NCBI GenBank assembly: GCA_002917075.1
Contig: NTMA01000053.1
Span: 186,001-250,000, forward strand
DNA from: Hawksworthiomyces lignivorus
Lineage: Eukaryota > Ascomycota > Sordariomycetes > Ophiostomatales > Ophiostomataceae
DNA length: 64,000 bases
Reading direction: 5' to 3'
Part shown: in pieces, positions 33,310-44,901 of the stretch
How the letters are laid out: the number at the start of each line of letters is the position of its first letter
How positions within the stretch are numbered: position 1 is the first letter of the stretch
Notes under the pieces: model-generated
Database searches by the model: none
What the model was told of the DNA's origin: nothing
What the model saw: only the letters and a program-made list of their open reading frames with translations
Translations under genes and position numbers: made by a program

Positions 33310-34329
33310 ATGGGAAGCCATTCCTCTTCCAATTCTTTCCTGAACCGCTGTAGAAGGAGGAAACCAGCGACAAGCAATGTTACCAGGAAGCTGTCTGCTC
33401 GTGATAGCAGCTTCACAAAACACCTGGAAAAGCATGGCGTGTATATGAATGATCGCCGATCTCGGGCGCGGAATATCAAAGACATCCATGACGTACGGAT
33501 GCGGCGTCGGTCGTCCCTATCTCCGTCCCGTTTCGACGACAGTCACTTTGAAAATTTTCAGCGGGCGAACGAGGATGCCACGTCAGAGAACGATGTCATG
33601 GATCATGTCATCCCCACCATCTGTGGTGACACCACTCAGATCCTCACCGGGAAAGACATCCAGTTCACCGAGTTGACGCCGGTTACAACCCCGCGTGTCG
33701 CCAAGCCCAAACCGGATCTATTTGACGGCGCCTGGCTGGAGGACGTTGATAAAGCAATTCAAGACGACGAGGACATATATCCCTTGATCATCCCCACGAG
33801 GCGCTCAGAAGTGCCGGTGGCTCCGACCTTCTTCTTGGAAGTCAAGCACGAGACCGGGAGTGCCGCAGTAATGAAGCGGCAAGTGACCTACTACGGCGCC
33901 TATGGAGCGCGCGTCGTACACTGCTTGCAAAGCTATAGAAAGCTACTGGCCTATACCGAGAACGCCTACGCGTTCTCAGCCACGTACTATGCAGGCACCG
34001 GTACGCTGATGATGTATGCCCACCACATCACGGCGCCCGTGCCGCCTGCAAAACAGCCCATGTATCACATGACGCTCATCGGCAGCTGGGCCATGACAGG
34101 CGACATTCACAGCTTCCGGGTTGGTGCCACTGCCTTCCGCAATATTAGGGAGCTTGCGCAGCAGCTGCGCCGCGATCTCATCCTGGCGGCAAACGCACGG
34201 GTGCCCGGCGCTGTTGTATCAGAAGAATTGTCGACTGAGGTACAAGCGCAAGACAATGCAGCACCAGGCTCGAGCACTACTCATTGCACCGATGAGCTCA
34301 CCGGATCATCGTCACAAAATTTGCTGTGA
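33310..34329 (+). CDS. Conserved fungal protein with nuclease-like motif (DUF7924-like)
   Basis: Single-exon gene of 339 residues. The first ~80 residues are basic and disordered, with several Arg clusters (RRRK, RRSRAR, RMRRR) that could act as nuclear-localisation signals. The conserved core spans about 130-300: PKPDLFDGAWL, then VAPTFFLEVKHETG, then a Q followed by YYGAYGARVVHCLQSY. I recognise this layout from a widespread fungal family of unknown function (DUF7924, from memory). D136 or D139, E177, K179 and Q191 resemble the D...ExK...Q pattern of the PD-(D/E)XK nuclease fold. That is inference; no activity is established. A disordered Ser/Thr-rich tail follows. It stands alone in AT-rich DNA. 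Start chosen as the first ATG of the frame. Confidence 0.75.
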   Translation: MGSHSSSNSFLNRCRRRKPATSNVTRKLSARDSSFTKHLEKHGVYMNDRRSRARNIKDIHDVRMRRRSSLSPSRFDDSHFENFQRANEDATSENDVMDHVIPTICGDTTQILTGKDIQFTELTPVTTPRVAKPKPDLFDGAWLEDVDKAIQDDEDIYPLIIPTRRSEVPVAPTFFLEVKHETGSAAVMKRQVTYYGAYGARVVHCLQSYRKLLAYTENAYAFSATYYAGTGTLMMYAHHITAPVPPAKQPMYHMTLIGSWAMTGDIHSFRVGATAFRNIRELAQQLRRDLILAANARVPGAVVSEELSTEVQAQDNAAPGSSTTHCTDELTGSSSQNLL

Positions 34330-36298
34330 TGGTTTCTCCATCCGCTTCAACTATGTTTGCATTACTGAAACTAGCTTCTCAGCAACACTACACAAAGAAG
34401 CATCATTAGTAAACTACCACACCAGAAGTACCAGCACTTAGACACAGTTGATTTTTCCATAGGCCTGGAAATGTGGCCTTGTCATCACAGCGACCACGTC
34501 CGAGTTTAAAATTCAACAGGAAAATTTCAGAAGGAGAGAGAGCAGAAGGTATTCAGGGCGCTGTGAGAGCTATCGGAGGAAAAAATATGGGCGAGACGAG
34601 AGCAAGAACAAAAATTTAATAGATTGCGTAGCAAACATAGACTTTTTTTCCAGCAGCTAGTTTTTTTACATGTAGCTGTTAGAGATGCACTTGTTTTGAG
34701 CTTTTGGAAATACTTGGCTGCAAAAGAAAACGTTGGTAAAGGAGAGACTAATAGAAATCCCCTATGTCTTACATTCGCATTCACGACATCAAAGATACTC
34801 TAATAGCGTTAAACCATCGATGCGGTCGGTCATTCAGTACCACCCCATACAACCACACCCCATGGACTTCCTGCAGCATCACTAGAAAAGACGCCAAAAA
34901 CTGAATTTGAATTTTCATTAATACAATGATGATGGCATATTGTAATAAATACATCCAGCTGGATATCTATTTAAATTCATATTTGCGAATCTGTGGGTAT
35001 CTAAGGAAAGATGAAGAACAACTTCGGGGCAAATTTCAAACCAAACCACCACCATTTAAATTTGAATCACGGTTGCCGCTTCTCCGTCAGGGTTTCTTCT
35101 AAAAGAAACAGAATATCTAAGATAGAATTTTAATCCTTCATCCTGGTATGGAACAGCTCCTCTGCCTGTTCATTTTTATTCCGTTGTCATAGGAAACATG
35201 GTATTATTCTAAACCTTCATCAAAAGAAAAACAGCAATGAAACGACTTAATTGAACAGCTATTTAGTGTCACATCCCACTCAAATTCCCTAGCCAATGCC
35301 TTTGATAGTAGGTAATATACGGTTGGCACAAGCTCGCTGTGGCAGTGTTGCCACCGTAATGGATGTCGGTATAGTCTAAGTCCACGGTGAAAAGGATGTG
35401 ATGTTGCTATGGACTGCCCTGCTAGCCGTCATCGGCTACCACGAGCTAAGCAATAACGATCGGCCCAGGGTTCGGTTGGCACGAGAAGATAATCCCATTG
35501 AGTTGTTTTGGCCTCGCCTCCACTTCCATTCTGGACGCTATGTAATCTAGCAACAGAAGTCCATGCCGCGGCATTTCTACTAGTACAGGATTCAAGTATT
35601 CAAGTACTAATCGTATCATTTAGTGTTCTATCGATAAGCCTAATATCGATAAATATTGGATGTTTTTGGTGTAGACGAAGGGCTCTAAAGTGGATTACGC
35701 CAGCAAACAAGGCTAGATGCCATTGCAAGGGTAGAGTGCAAATCCGAATAGCGAACAGTCAGAAAGGCGTAAAGTTAACTAACAGTGTTACATTTAAAAA
35801 CTTTGTTGATTAACTGCTTCATCCCTTTATAAAATGGGCGGAGTATGAGAATATGCTTGCCACACTATGTCAGATTTCTCTACTTAAAGAGACTGCGGCA
35901 AAAATGTGGAGTTGTAGGCGCGAAGTTACTTTCTGGCATGCTACACTTCTAATAGTATTTTCTGATTCTACCTAGCGTTATAACTTTATGAGCTGTGATA
36001 CTGCACAAACGTAATTTCAATATATGCGTCTACCAGAGGTCTCCGTTGGCGCACCACATTCGACGCCTAGCACGCTCTGCCCAATGCTTCTAAATACAAT
36101 GTTTTGCTCTCCTCCCTTCTCAAACGGTCTAACCAGAGGCCCTCTCTTCATATAGAAATTTGTATGATTCAATATCAGCCAAACACTTATTTGTTTGCGA
36201 TTTTGCACGCACACTTCACAGCTGTGGCCTGCTTCTCCAACTTCTCGGCACCAGTCTTTCCAGTTTAGAAGGCGATCGTGCCGTTCGGAACAAGGTTT

Positions 36299-36924
36299 TC
36301 AACTCGGGGATCCGGATCTAAATAGCCTTAGAAGGTCTGTTCCTATCCGCTTTATCTTTGCAATGGAGTCGGTCCTTTTGATTGGAGGTGGTCGGTCATC
36401 TTCCTTGAGTATATCGTCGCCCGGAGCTGGAACCAGACCCGCCTTCTTCATTGCCTCTTCATCTTTCTTGCTGATGGTCAATATTCTTTCACAAATTGCT
36501 AGAGAGTAGCTGCAGTTGGGAGCGACTTACCTTTGTTAACTCTCGTGGTAAGGATACGACATATCGACCCCTGAATACTTGGGCGCTCGTAGTGCCGTGA
36601 GGAAATCGTTCTAGGAATTCCTGCAGGGCTTTTTGGTCGCTGCTGTGGTCGAAGATTATTACCACCATTCCAAACAAACGCGGAAACGCGAGCAGGACTT
36701 CGGTTAAAATATAGATGTGCTTCAGCTAAGTAGTAGGGGAAAGGGGAAGAGCGCGATAATAATGATGATGTCGATGTTGCTGGCGAGATAAAATAAGCGG
36801 CAGGCGGTAGGGCGAAAATCGGGTTAGAGGGAGCCATGGCTCTGGTGGCGTGGCGTAGACGTGGCGCCTCACAATATCGCCTCGTCGCCACGGTAGGCGG
36901 CCATGCTGTTACCTGATCTGACAA
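36299..36924 (-). CDS. Doubtful small two-exon gene, unknown
   Basis: On the minus strand, an open frame at 36924-36531 could be joined to 36498-36299, which encodes a charged, coherent segment (DEEAMKKAGLVPAPGDDILKED, then RLFRSGSPS). The joining sequence starts GTAAGT and ends CTAG but is only 32 bases, shorter than fungal introns normally allow. An overlapping frame (36677-36489, beginning MFGMVVIIFDH) also looks protein-like but cannot be joined to the downstream exon at this donor. The downstream segment looks the more genuine part. The gene may be broken or my splice model wrong. No domain is recognised. Confidence 0.25.
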
Positions 36925-37766
36925 GTCAGAATTATCCTACCGAGCGCAGAGGTACAAAAGTCACGGCACAGCAAATTTTGCGCCTATGAGCATTTAGAGA
37001 GTTAGCGGACCCCAGCCTAGGCGCTTTTCTCGCTAAATTTGTAGGGAAAACACTAGCATTACACTGGTCCCAACACCTCACTAGTCCCAACATCTGAAAA
37101 GTATCCGCCCTCCAGCCTTGGACTACACACCATCCACTACAACAAAGAAGCCTCAAAGCACCATTTTCATCCGCAAACGTATAATACAATATTTAAATAA
37201 CCATCTTTAAACAATAAAAAAAAAGCATATAAAACAGTTTTCCACTTTATGAATATGCGTTAAAGCGATGTGTAAAGCTGCAAAATTGTTGCAAGAGAAA
37301 TTTCGATATCTCAGAAACTAGGTCTCTCAGCCTCGTCTTTCCCGCTATTGGCTGTCTTCTCCATGCTGTTCGCTGCGCCTGGACCCCCTTTGGTCTGGTC
37401 GCTGTCCAATCCCTTTCAAGGCGGGCAACCTGAGAGATTAGTCGGTGGCCGCTGGTTACAGTAGCTGACCACCTCCAACATCCAGCTGAACTGCTCTCTG
37501 CGCGTCCCGAATCACACCCTCCACTGATACTTAGGTAGGTAGCCTCGCAACGAGCCTTCCAAACCAGCATACCACAAATTTTTTCTTCGGCACATGCCGT
37601 TTTCATGCACACTGCACCGCTTCTGACATGCTTGATGAATTGATCAGCGCGTTTTGATTCCTCGAGATGCACCTCATCTGCACCTTTGATCAATCATTTG
37701 TCTCTGTAGTTGCGCTTCCCTGTCATATATTGATCTTCTGCATTCAGCACCCAATATGGTTGGACA

Positions 37767-37814
37767 CCACTTTCCCTTAGAGGGAAGTGGGCAGCTCAAT
37801 TGGAGACAATTGAG
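37767..37814. repeat. Two adjacent hairpins
   Basis: The first hairpin pairs 37767-37777 (ccactttccct) with 37781-37790 (agggaagtgg), with one bulged base and a 3-base loop. The second pairs 37795-37802 (ctcaattg) perfectly with 37807-37814 (caattgag) around a gaga loop. They lie about 110 bases before the proposed first exon of the CorA-like gene. Confidence 0.6.
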
Positions 37815-37926
37815 TTCCGACACCCATGTTTGTGCTGCGTGCAGGACGTCCTGCGGCTCCAGCCTTCTCCTCTGAAACGTGGTATATATATTTTACTCCC
37901 AGAACCCGGCTGAACCTTCCAGCTGG

Positions 37927-40028
37927 ATGAAAGCCTCCACCTTAAAGCGGCAGAGGTCGCCCGGCTTCCCGTTATGTAATCAGTACGATGCAGTGGATAC
38001 CGGAGCAACAGCCTCTCTTATTCGGCGCGGAGCATCAGTTCCAACTCCTCGACGGCGATTCGCCTGGCAGGTGCCTGGCTTTGCAGAAAACACAACATGT
38101 ACGGTCTTGTCAACTCTAATAAACATGATAGTTAGGCTGACTATCCGTTTGAGGCTGAGCGTTGTTTGGAGCGTAACTTGACCGACCCTATTGAATGGGA
38201 TCGATTGCTCAATGGCGATACTAATCCCACATTTCACAATGCCTCCACGAGAGCGGGCTTATCGATTCTGTAAGGCAATAAGAACATTCCTCTCACGTTC
38301 GATACGATTTGAATATTCCGGCACTAACCAAGCTTGATGAGGCTTTGCTTGGCGCCAGATCCGGGGCCCCTTCAGTTGGCTCAGTCGCTATTCAATCTAC
38401 CAATGAGACGACATCACTTCAACAGAACCATACAAAATCTCCAGATCCACAAGCACATTAATCGAGTCCTGGGCCGCAACAGTGTGTACATATCGACCAC
38501 CACAATCCCGCAACCTCCTCCTGCTCAGCAACAGCCAGCCGCAGGGGCTAAGAATATTGTGTATACGGCTCTATTTACGTCTGGGTTGGGGGGCGGCTCG
38601 GACACTCTTGCTTTTACCTCAACACATTTCCAGGAACACAGGGCAAACTGTGGTATCTTTTTCGGCTGCACCAGCGAGGACATGACACAAGTTGAGTCAC
38701 TCATTAATGACTGTGAAGGAGCTTGGTGCCATCCGCTGCTTCTGCTTTGCGTCTTCCTCGAGCTGCAGACGAGTAGGCTAAGCCAAAGGGTCCAAGGGTT
38801 GATTAACGAGGCAATTCAGCTCAGATTCAGGATGCAGCAGTCAGAGGGCATAGCATTACAAGGTAGTCGTGTCCAAGAGTTAGCACGCAGTGCTTTGTCG
38901 TTACAGGAAAAGTCGAAGATTTTGGAAAACGACGTGTCCGCAGCGCTGAAGCAATTGGAAAAAGCCATCACACACGGAGAGTCGCTCCTCGACCGCAATC
39001 AATACCCAGGCTTCCAAGAATACGATCATGATACGGGAAGGCTTGTCTGCCGCCTCAAGGAGATGAGGCATGAGTACGAAGACAACATTGGTTCGTTCCG
39101 TATCAACACAGATCATATTTCGCAAGCAATTCAAACGGTGAGCCTCTTATATGCAACACAATCTTCGTAGCTCTTAGGCCATATTCATAGAACTGATAGA
39201 CTTACATCATTCCAGGCAACCAACGAAGTGGCCAGCCGATCACAGAAGGCAGGGACGGCCCTTGCCTTTGTCGCCATGGTATTTTTGCCTGTCACAACAA
39301 TGGCGGTGAGTTGCTACAGACCGCTCTAGCATCGCTCAGATGAGGAGCAGCTCTAACTGTGTCGTATTTTTGCCCACCGTGACTAGACCATCTTTGCCAT
39401 GCCAGTCTTTGATTTCAAAGCCAACTGGAGAGATATCCACGGCAACCCCGCCGACTCGAGCGACTCCAACTCCAACTCTGGTTCAAATGGTGGTGGTAGT
39501 GGTAGCAGCATAGGCTCTAGTCTTGCGCTCGCGGAGCATGTCGTCAATTCCGCCACAGAATCGCTGACGAAGCTATCGGCAGCGTCGATAGCTTTACTAG
39601 CCAATGCCATTTCAACTTCGGTCACACCCGCTGCCACGGAGAGCAGCTCCGCAGCTACCAGCTCAACGATGCAAACTTCTTCTACAACTACGACACCTCT
39701 CGACGCAGCGAGCGCGTCCCCAACACCTACGGCAGTCACCGTTGCGGCTCCCGTTGTGTCGTACTACCTCTGGCCATACCTCGGTATGTCCCTCGGCCTG
39801 ACGTGGTTGACGCTTGAAGCGTGGTACATCTTCACGGCGTCCCAAAAAGGCTGGACGTGGACGCGGTTCTTGACCCTAGTCCTAATCCATAACATCCTAG
39901 ACAAGTTACTGTGGCTTTTGGACTGGCTGCTGAAGTGTGCTTTGGCGTTGATAGCTGGGCTATGGACGTGGGTTCGAGAGTGTGTGCGGAGATCTAGCCC
40001 TACTGCAGCGCTGAGCAGCGCTGCTTAA
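37927..40028 (+). CDS. CorA-like membrane protein of fungal type
   Basis: Proposed exons: 37927-38070 (tentative), 38136-38269, 38342-39137, 39216-39305 and 39387-40028; 601 residues. The four introns are 65-81 bases and keep frame. Exon 2 (DYPFEAERCLERNLTDPIEWD...) fits smoothly onto exon 3, so the ATG at 38337 is probably not the true start. The first exon is the least certain part. Exon 3 ends in a long charged coiled coil. Splicing then creates a hydrophobic block, LAFVAMVFLPVTTMATIFAMPVFDF, which resembles the end of fungal CorA-like proteins, where a Mg2+-channel-type membrane hairpin has lost the GMN signature. A Ser/Thr-rich linker precedes two further hydrophobic segments near the C-terminus. 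Transport is not shown; many such fungal proteins have unknown or signalling roles. Confidence 0.75.
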
Positions 40029-41712
40029 GCTTGCGTGGCAATGATAAATTAGCTATTAATTATTATTTGCACAAGCTGAACTTATAACGATTACGTTAAA
40101 GCTCCTATTATGTTTAAGGATAAACACTTGAACCCCAGCCGCTCTAGCCATCAGCAAATCTGTCCAGGTACATCTAGAAGTGATGCAAATTTGCTTCACT
40201 GGTAACACAAATGCGGTAGCTTCTCGCCGCAGGTTTTGAAGCGGAGAAAGGCCAGGTGCCGCTATTCGATGCCAATGGTCAAACTAGACCCAAGCTCTTA
40301 GCTAGCGTAGATGTAGAACCCAAAGGCAATTTTGGTGTGTGGGCCAGGTGCTGAGAATTATTGTCGGATGTTTTCTTCATTCAATTGACAAGGGTAAGGC
40401 AAATAACGTAGGCTCGCACATACAAGTTTATCCTAGTGAGGGCACTAGAATAAAACGTGATTCAACTCTTGGAGCGGTAACTTGTTTTGATCCGTCCCTT
40501 TTGGCTTGTCTGAATAAACACGGGCCTGATTGCTCGGCGCTCTGATAAATTCTGCGGAAGCCTTTAACTTTGGCATTAATCGAGTGTCATCGAAAGGCGA
40601 GAGGTCTTCTAAAGGAATTCCCAAGGGGAGGGTAGCGAAAGGGATGATCCACACACACGTTCCGGTCCTCGAATTCAGAGGTTGCTGATAAACGCTCAGA
40701 AAATCGTATGCTTGGCTGTGGTCCACAGATCGGAGATCCTGCCGAAGAAGGTATCATCTTGCCGAAGAAGGTATCCATGTTGGCGTTTGTGACCACATGG
40801 CCCGGTAGGAACTGGCGGCCTTCAAAATTAACAAAAAGGAGCGTTAAGCAGCGGGCCCCAAAACGGTGATTTGCTCATGGTCAATAACCAAACAGTTCCG
40901 AACAAGAGGACCGGTTTGGTTGCCAAGTTAAAGCGAATACAAACTGAAGGGCGAATGGCCAAACAATATCAGCATCAAATCAGACCATCAAGCTACCATG
41001 CTAATAAGAAGGAAGATTGGTCCTCTTCTCTCTATCCAAAAATGCTATGAAAAAAAGAACAACGGAAAAACCATTTTTTCCTAAAAAATAATAAAATAAA
41101 AAAGATAGAATTGAGTGTAAGATAATATTAAAGCATTCACTGCATCTAGTAATCCATTTCCGCCGCTTCCGCTCGACTGATACGAAATGTGGCCGCTTAG
41201 CTCTAATTACCATTCTTCGCCTAGGGTGTTTCTTCCTTAGAAAAATTCGCTTCATGCATTCCACCCATTGGAGAAATCCTGATTTGCTAAAAGACCGATG
41301 AAATAGCCAGCCAATGCAAGAGGTTGAAGACGAAGATGGTGGAAAACGAATATTAGCAGTGGAAATATCAGGCCCTAATGGGCTAGTGATAATCACTTTC
41401 TGACTCGTACAAACGTTCGTGGGGTCCGAAAGTTCAAATACAAACTGGTGTCTGGTGAGAAGTGGAGCATTACTAGCTTTCCCCGCAAATGTAACTGTGT
41501 GGGTGATTGAGGAGACGGTACTTAGTGACTTATGATGCCAAAATTTGCTGGAGATGTACGTACTGATAAGAGTAAATCAAGCCGCCATTCATTGCAGCTG
41601 GAAATATCAGCAGGCATCTTCAGCTCACCTTTCTATTTTTGGAAGATAAAGCTCAATTTTTTTTTCTATTTTGAAACATAATATCAGGCGGAATCGGCAG
41701 AAGCGAACAAAA
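40029..41712. other. Intergenic region with a 20-bp direct repeat
   Basis: No gene is supported. The 16-mer tgccgaagaaggtatc occurs at 40740-40755 and 40760-40775 (period 20). The last few hundred bases are the presumed promoter of the flavin monooxygenase gene. Confidence 0.5.
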
Positions 41713-44082
41713 ATGTCAGTTCTCACGAGCCTCCCCTGTACATTGCCAACTGGCCAGCTGCCGTCAGACGTGGATCACGAGGTTCTCGGGCTGCAATTCG
41801 CAGCCAAATTGACGGCATTAAACTCCTTAGCTGTGACACCAGATTTTATTTGGCGCGATCTATTTGCGCTGACAGGCTCTATTCGAACTTTTTATAGCGC
41901 CGACGCGTGCTTGAAGGAGTGGGATCATTACTCTCGCGAATCTGCCATCAAGGGTTTCGAGTATGTGCGAGGTTCCACCCGCGTCGTCAAAGTACAACCA
42001 GAGACCTCCTGGGTGGAATGTTCATATAACTTCACAGCGGAGGGTGAACCCAAGCGCAGTTGTCTGGCAATTGCGTCTTTGGTGTATGAGGGGGGCGAGT
42101 TTAAGGTGTGGGTCCTTAGAACCGTTGTTGAGAACCTCCAAAACCATCCGAACGTCGACCAGATGATCCCAGGCGGACCGAACGCAGTCTCAGATATTTC
42201 AAATGGAGCCACTGAAAACGGGGTATCAAAATTTGAGTGTGCTATTATCGGTGGTGGACAGGCTGGCCTATCCGTTGCTGGCCGGCTCGCTGCTCTTGGT
42301 GTGTCATATGTCGTATTAGAGAAAAATACAGAGATTGGTGACAACTGGAGACAGAGATACCGATCAACCAAATGTAAGCTCTCAAAACCAAGGAAGAAAA
42401 AAGGAACATTTCATTGTGTCTAGTCGCAGTATTAACAATCTAGTGCACACGACTAGGGAATCGAGTAAGCAATCCTGGGCCTCATTGAAGTTGGATGCCG
42501 AACCTTACTTTGCTAATATATACATTAGCACATCTGCCATTTGATCGCACTTTTCCAGAATCCTACCCTGAATTTCTTAGCAAAGACGACCTTGCTAAAG
42601 GTTACAAAGACTGGGCTGAGAAGTATAAAATTGTAAGAAGCGGCTGCTACTCGCTCTTCTAGCAGAAAAATGCTCACGCATAGCTGTAGAATGTGTGGCT
42701 TCTCAGTGCCGTTCAGTCAGGAGAGTGGCTAGAAACCGAGAGAGCGTGGGCACTACGAATCCTCCGAGACAATAAAGAGGTTCAAGTTGTTGCCACACAC
42801 ATCGTGATGGCTGTTGGTGCTGGCTGCCAGATACCGGTCATGCCACAGTATCCTGGGAAGGTGAGCTAACTATCTACTCTTTTTTGTGATATTCCACTTT
42901 ACTAACCCGTGGGGAACTAGGAACTATTCAACGGCGAAATTCTTCACTCAGTTAACTACCATTCTGCAGACGCTTGGAGCGGGAAGCATGGAATTGTCGT
43001 CGGTACAGCAAATACAGGTTAGTTTCCAGTATACTTTGGATTTTCGATCAAAACTAACAGGTTATATAATAAGCCCACGACGTTGCAGATGATATGCTGC
43101 AGGCTGGTTTGAAAACGATAACAATGGTTCAACGATCACCAACTTGTACAGTCCCCCTCTCCTAATCAAATCAACTTCGAAGATAATAGCGGTTGGGTCG
43201 GTGTGGAGTTAACATAAAAACGCCATTGACTAGATGTTCTTCCCGTAGAGTATTACGCCAAAGCCTCTTCGCGTAAGCATTTTCCCCGCTGGCAACTTTT
43301 TGAGAACAAGACACTGACTTTTACCACAGGGACATATAATGCGGAGAGAGAGACTACGCAATCTGATATAATGACCTACACCAACCCAAATGGTATTGCA
43401 CGCCTTATCAATCAAGCGTTTCTGCATAGTATGGCCAGACAAGAGCCGGAGCGGTTCGATAGACTGGAGAAGTCTGGATTTAAAGTGATTCGATATGGCG
43501 ATATCATCTATCAGCTGCATGAACGACTTGGGGGCCATTATATGGATATTGGTACTTCGGCAAAGATAGCAGACGGCCTGGTAAGTTTTCTCATACATAG
43601 GTGCACTGAGACCGTCACAGAATGAAATTGTAGTTGGTAGTATGGTGGTTCCCAACCGGATCATTGCTAACTCCAGGCAGATCAAGGTGAAATCAGACGC
43701 TGCGATCGTAGGCTACGAAAGAGATGGCTTGGTCTTTGACGACAATACGAAACTGGAAGCTGATGTGATTGTATTCGCCACTGGATTTGTTGGAAATATG
43801 AGAGAAGCAGTCCGAAGCCTTTTCGGGAACGGGGTGGCCGGCAAAGTTGATGACTTCTGGGGGCTCGACCAAGAAGGCGAGCTCAAAGGGGCATTCAAAC
43901 CTTCGGGACGTAAGTGACGAACGGACATGATATCCTATTTATGCAAACTGACAATATCAACAGATCCAAATCTCTGGCTCCATGGCGGTGCTTGCGGCCA
44001 TGCTAGATTCTTTTCTCGATTTATTGCATTACAAATCCGGGCAGATCTTGATAAGACACCTTTTTGCCCAGCATTGGCCTAA
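41713..44082 (+). CDS. Flavin-containing monooxygenase-like oxidoreductase
   Basis: Ten exons: 41713-42373, 42444-42464, 42529-42632, 42690-42860, 42921-43017, 43074-43145, 43234-43272, 43330-43580, 43681-43909 and 43964-44082; 587 residues with no stop. The first ~170 residues form an SnoaL/NTF2-like N-terminal region, as in many fungal enzymes of this type. The FAD Rossmann motif is GGGQAG (180-185), the NADPH motif GTANTAHD (347-354). Later blocks YGDIIYQLHERLGGHYMD, EADVIVFATGF and the end HGGACGHARFFSRF match YUCCA-like/FMO-type monooxygenases. It should use NADPH, FAD and O2 to oxygenate a small substrate in the cytosol. The second exon is only 21 bases, and the 57-base seventh intron has no in-frame stop, so intron retention would add 19 residues. 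The next gene is a convergent transporter. Confidence 0.88.
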
Positions 44083-44901
44083 GTGAACTGAAGTTTATGC
44101 TCGTCAGGCCGCAAATCAAGTCTTAAAGAGTCATACCACGAGGCTCTAGTATTACCTCTATCTATAAAAAATAGTAGAAACGAAATGGAAATATATTCTG
44201 GCAATTCGCTATAAAGACGTTTTTCGGCAAATATTAAGACTTGTTCCAGAGCTACAAGACAGTCAAGGGCGGGAACCGCATGACATCTAACGCTAATATT
44301 GATTTCTAGCGTGCTGGTCTCCTTTGGCTTAAAGAGGGTGACACTGTTTGCTCTTCATCTAGATATCCCCGGTGCTATATGGCGGTTCGACTTTGATAAC
44401 TAGATTTTAGGGGCTCCCTTTTTGCCCTTAACGAGGTCACGATTATGAGGGATTGGTATGTTTTGATTACGAGGCTAGATGTTGATAATTCAATGTAAGA
44501 GGTGTAATATTAGTTGGTCGTAATTCTGATTTCATGCCCTCTTTCTCCGTACTCAGTACTTAGCAATTTTTGCGTTGCCCATATGCAGAGAAGAAGAAAA
44601 AAAGACCGTACGCAACGCCTACTTTCCTTTGGCACGACATATCCTCATCGTGTGATTGCTGCCATTGGTACGCTAGGTATGTACACCTGTATTTAGACGG
44701 CAAACGGCAGGTCACCTAGCGCTTGCTACTCTTTCGCGTTTTGGCTAGTGCTGTTGTTGGCATTCCTGCGCTCCTGAATTGATATTTTCTTGCATTAGTT
44801 AATGTATTGACCCGAGAGCACGGAGTACCCGTGTTAGCAATTACATGCACAAGGCGCATAGTCGCCTCTGAACTCTGCATGTAGAGGACTCGCTGGATTG
44901 C
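44083..44901. other. Convergent intergenic spacer
   Basis: This is the shared 3' region of the FMO gene and the minus-strand transporter. No gene motif is present. Confidence 0.5.

Larger units (their letters stand above)
34330..37926. other. AT-rich intergenic region with a doubtful small gene and hairpins
   Basis: The 34.3-36.2 kb part is AT-rich with no motif. A doubtful small minus-strand gene lies at 36299-36924 (listed). From 36.93 to 37.93 kb nothing is coding, but two adjacent hairpins lie at 37767-37814 (listed). Confidence 0.5.

Noticed and set aside
37879..38181. VDTGATAS as a retrotransposon aspartic protease
   Set aside because: No surrounding gag or RT sequence, and the stretch fits better as a leading exon or upstream DNA of the CorA-like gene.
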